This document shows, one piece after another, positions 6,484 through 6,810 of a stretch of DNA of 6,810 nt. The stretch covers positions 1 through 6,810 of the forward strand of contig JBJMWW010000103.1 of assembly GCA_045809945.1 (NCBI GenBank). The letters run 5' to 3'. How positions within the stretch are numbered: position 1 is the first letter of the stretch; each line of letters opens with the position of its first letter. The position numbers and the translations under genes are program-made. The notes under the pieces are model-generated. The model ran no database searches. It saw only the letters and a program-made list of their open reading frames with translations, and was not told the DNA's origin. Source of the DNA: CADDYX01 sp045809945. Its GTDB lineage: Bacteria; Verrucomicrobiota; Verrucomicrobiia; Chthoniobacterales; UBA10450.

Positions 6484-6512
6484 GTCATCCCGAGGGAAGC
6501 GAGGGACCTCAC
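6484..6512 (+). repeat. Interspersed repeat arm 1 (29 bases, inverted relative to arms 2 and 3)
   Basis: It begins GTCATCCCGAGGGAAGCGAG and ends GGACCTCAC. By hand alignment it matches the reverse complement of the arm at 6672-6700 at 25 of 29 positions. With the arm at 6559-6587 it could form a long imperfect hairpin with a loop of about 46 bases. Its minus-strand translation gives SLASLGMTD, a peptide typical of such repeats rather than of real proteins. Confidence 0.8.
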
Positions 6513-6514
6513 CA

Positions 6515-6591
6515 ACGTTCGTGCGCGCGTAGTGTTCATCGGATCGTAGCGAACATCTGTGAGGTTCCTCACTGCGTTCGGGATGACAGCG
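6515..6591 (-). repeat. Direct repeat copy 1, containing repeat arm 2 (6559-6587)
   Basis: The unit opens with ACGTTCGTGCGCG and ends with a 29-base arm plus AGCG. The arm contains the small palindrome GTGAGGTTCCTCAC and ends TTCGGGATGAC. It differs from arm 3 (6672-6700) at one of 29 positions. The middle part (about 6528-6556) is more divergent between the two copies and carries small insertions or deletions. Confidence 0.8.
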
Positions 6592-6621
6592 CCTGTTCGA
6601 TCGCGGCGAGGAATCCGACAG

Positions 6622-6704
6622 ACGTTCGTGCGCGTATCGTGTTCGTGTTCATCCAGTCATTGCCGACGCCTGTGAGGTCCCTCACTGCGTTCGGGATGAC
6701 AGCG
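6622..6704 (-). repeat. Direct repeat copy 2, containing repeat arm 3 (6672-6700)
   Basis: The same order of parts as copy 1: ACGTTCGTGCGCG at the left, a variable centre with TGTTCATC, then the 29-base arm with the palindrome GTGAGGTCCCTCAC and TTCGGGATGACAGCG at the right. Copies 1 and 2 are separated by 30 bases of unrelated sequence (6592-6621). Strand is given relative to arm 1. Confidence 0.8.
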
Positions 6705-6810
6705 GTTTCGGAAAAATTCGTTTGGCTATGCGGCGGAAGCGTCCAAAATTGACCGCCCGTCTCGTAACGGAAAAGCATGGACCAGATTGCCCCGGCCATT
6801 CATCCGCCCA

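Larger units (their letters stand above)
6435..6810. other. Stretch without a supported gene: repeats plus unassigned window end
   Basis: Bases 6435-6483 lie between the rhomboid-like start and the first repeat arm. Bases 6484-6704 are the repeat cluster. Bases 6705-6810 are unique sequence open in several frames: a plus-strand ATG at 6728 stays open to the end (27 codons), and one minus-strand frame runs in from the edge and stops inside the repeat with the residues SRTQ. None resembles a family I recognise, so a gene edge here is possible but unsupported. Confidence 0.6.

Noticed and set aside
6435..6799. Minus-strand open frames 6435-6572 (upstream part of the rhomboid frame) and 6569-6799
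   Set aside because: Most of their residues (SLASLGMTD, VIPNAVRDL, SRTQ) are translations of the repeat arms, so they are not credible protein segments.

Overview
The window (6810 bases, moderately high GC) looks like chromosomal DNA of a soil or freshwater bacterium. The best guess is Verrucomicrobiota (Chthoniobacter/Spartobacteria-like): SecG carries a long Ala/Pro/Ser tail, a rhomboid-type protein has the C-terminal tail common in that group and in Bacteroidota, and genes are tightly packed with few clear Shine-Dalgarno sites. This assignment is inferred from gene style only; no rRNA or marker gene is present.

Layout. (1) Bases 2-493 (+) hold the 3' end of phoU, the phosphate-signalling regulator; its start lies outside the window. 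(2) Bases 510-2633 (-) hold a compact operon read right to left: a DUF2270 membrane protein, mazG (NTP pyrophosphohydrolase) and secG (Sec translocon subunit). phoU and secG converge with 16 bases between them. (3) Bases 2634-2683 are a short divergent promoter region. (4) Bases 2684-4935 (+) hold a two-gene operon: a ClcB-like ClC chloride channel/transporter with a C-terminal CBS pair, overlapping by one base a PTS EIIA (PtsN/fructose type) protein. This pair is the most interesting functional unit here, because it suggests an anion channel under nucleotide (CBS) and possibly PTS-phosphate control. (5) Bases 4906-6434 (-) hold a rhomboid-like membrane protein that appears to lack the catalytic dyad, followed with a 4-base overlap by a family 2 glycosyltransferase of the TIGR04283 type. 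The glycosyltransferase end overlaps the EIIA end tail to tail by 30 bases. (6) Bases 6435-6810 hold no supported gene. They contain a cluster of interspersed repeats (three 29-base arms, one inverted relative to the other two, two of them inside a longer direct repeat) just upstream of the rhomboid-like gene.

No tRNA, rRNA, CRISPR array, transposase or phage gene was seen. I found no clear-cut new defence or mobile system. The items most worth following up are the ClC-EIIA pair, the degenerate rhomboid and the repeat cluster.
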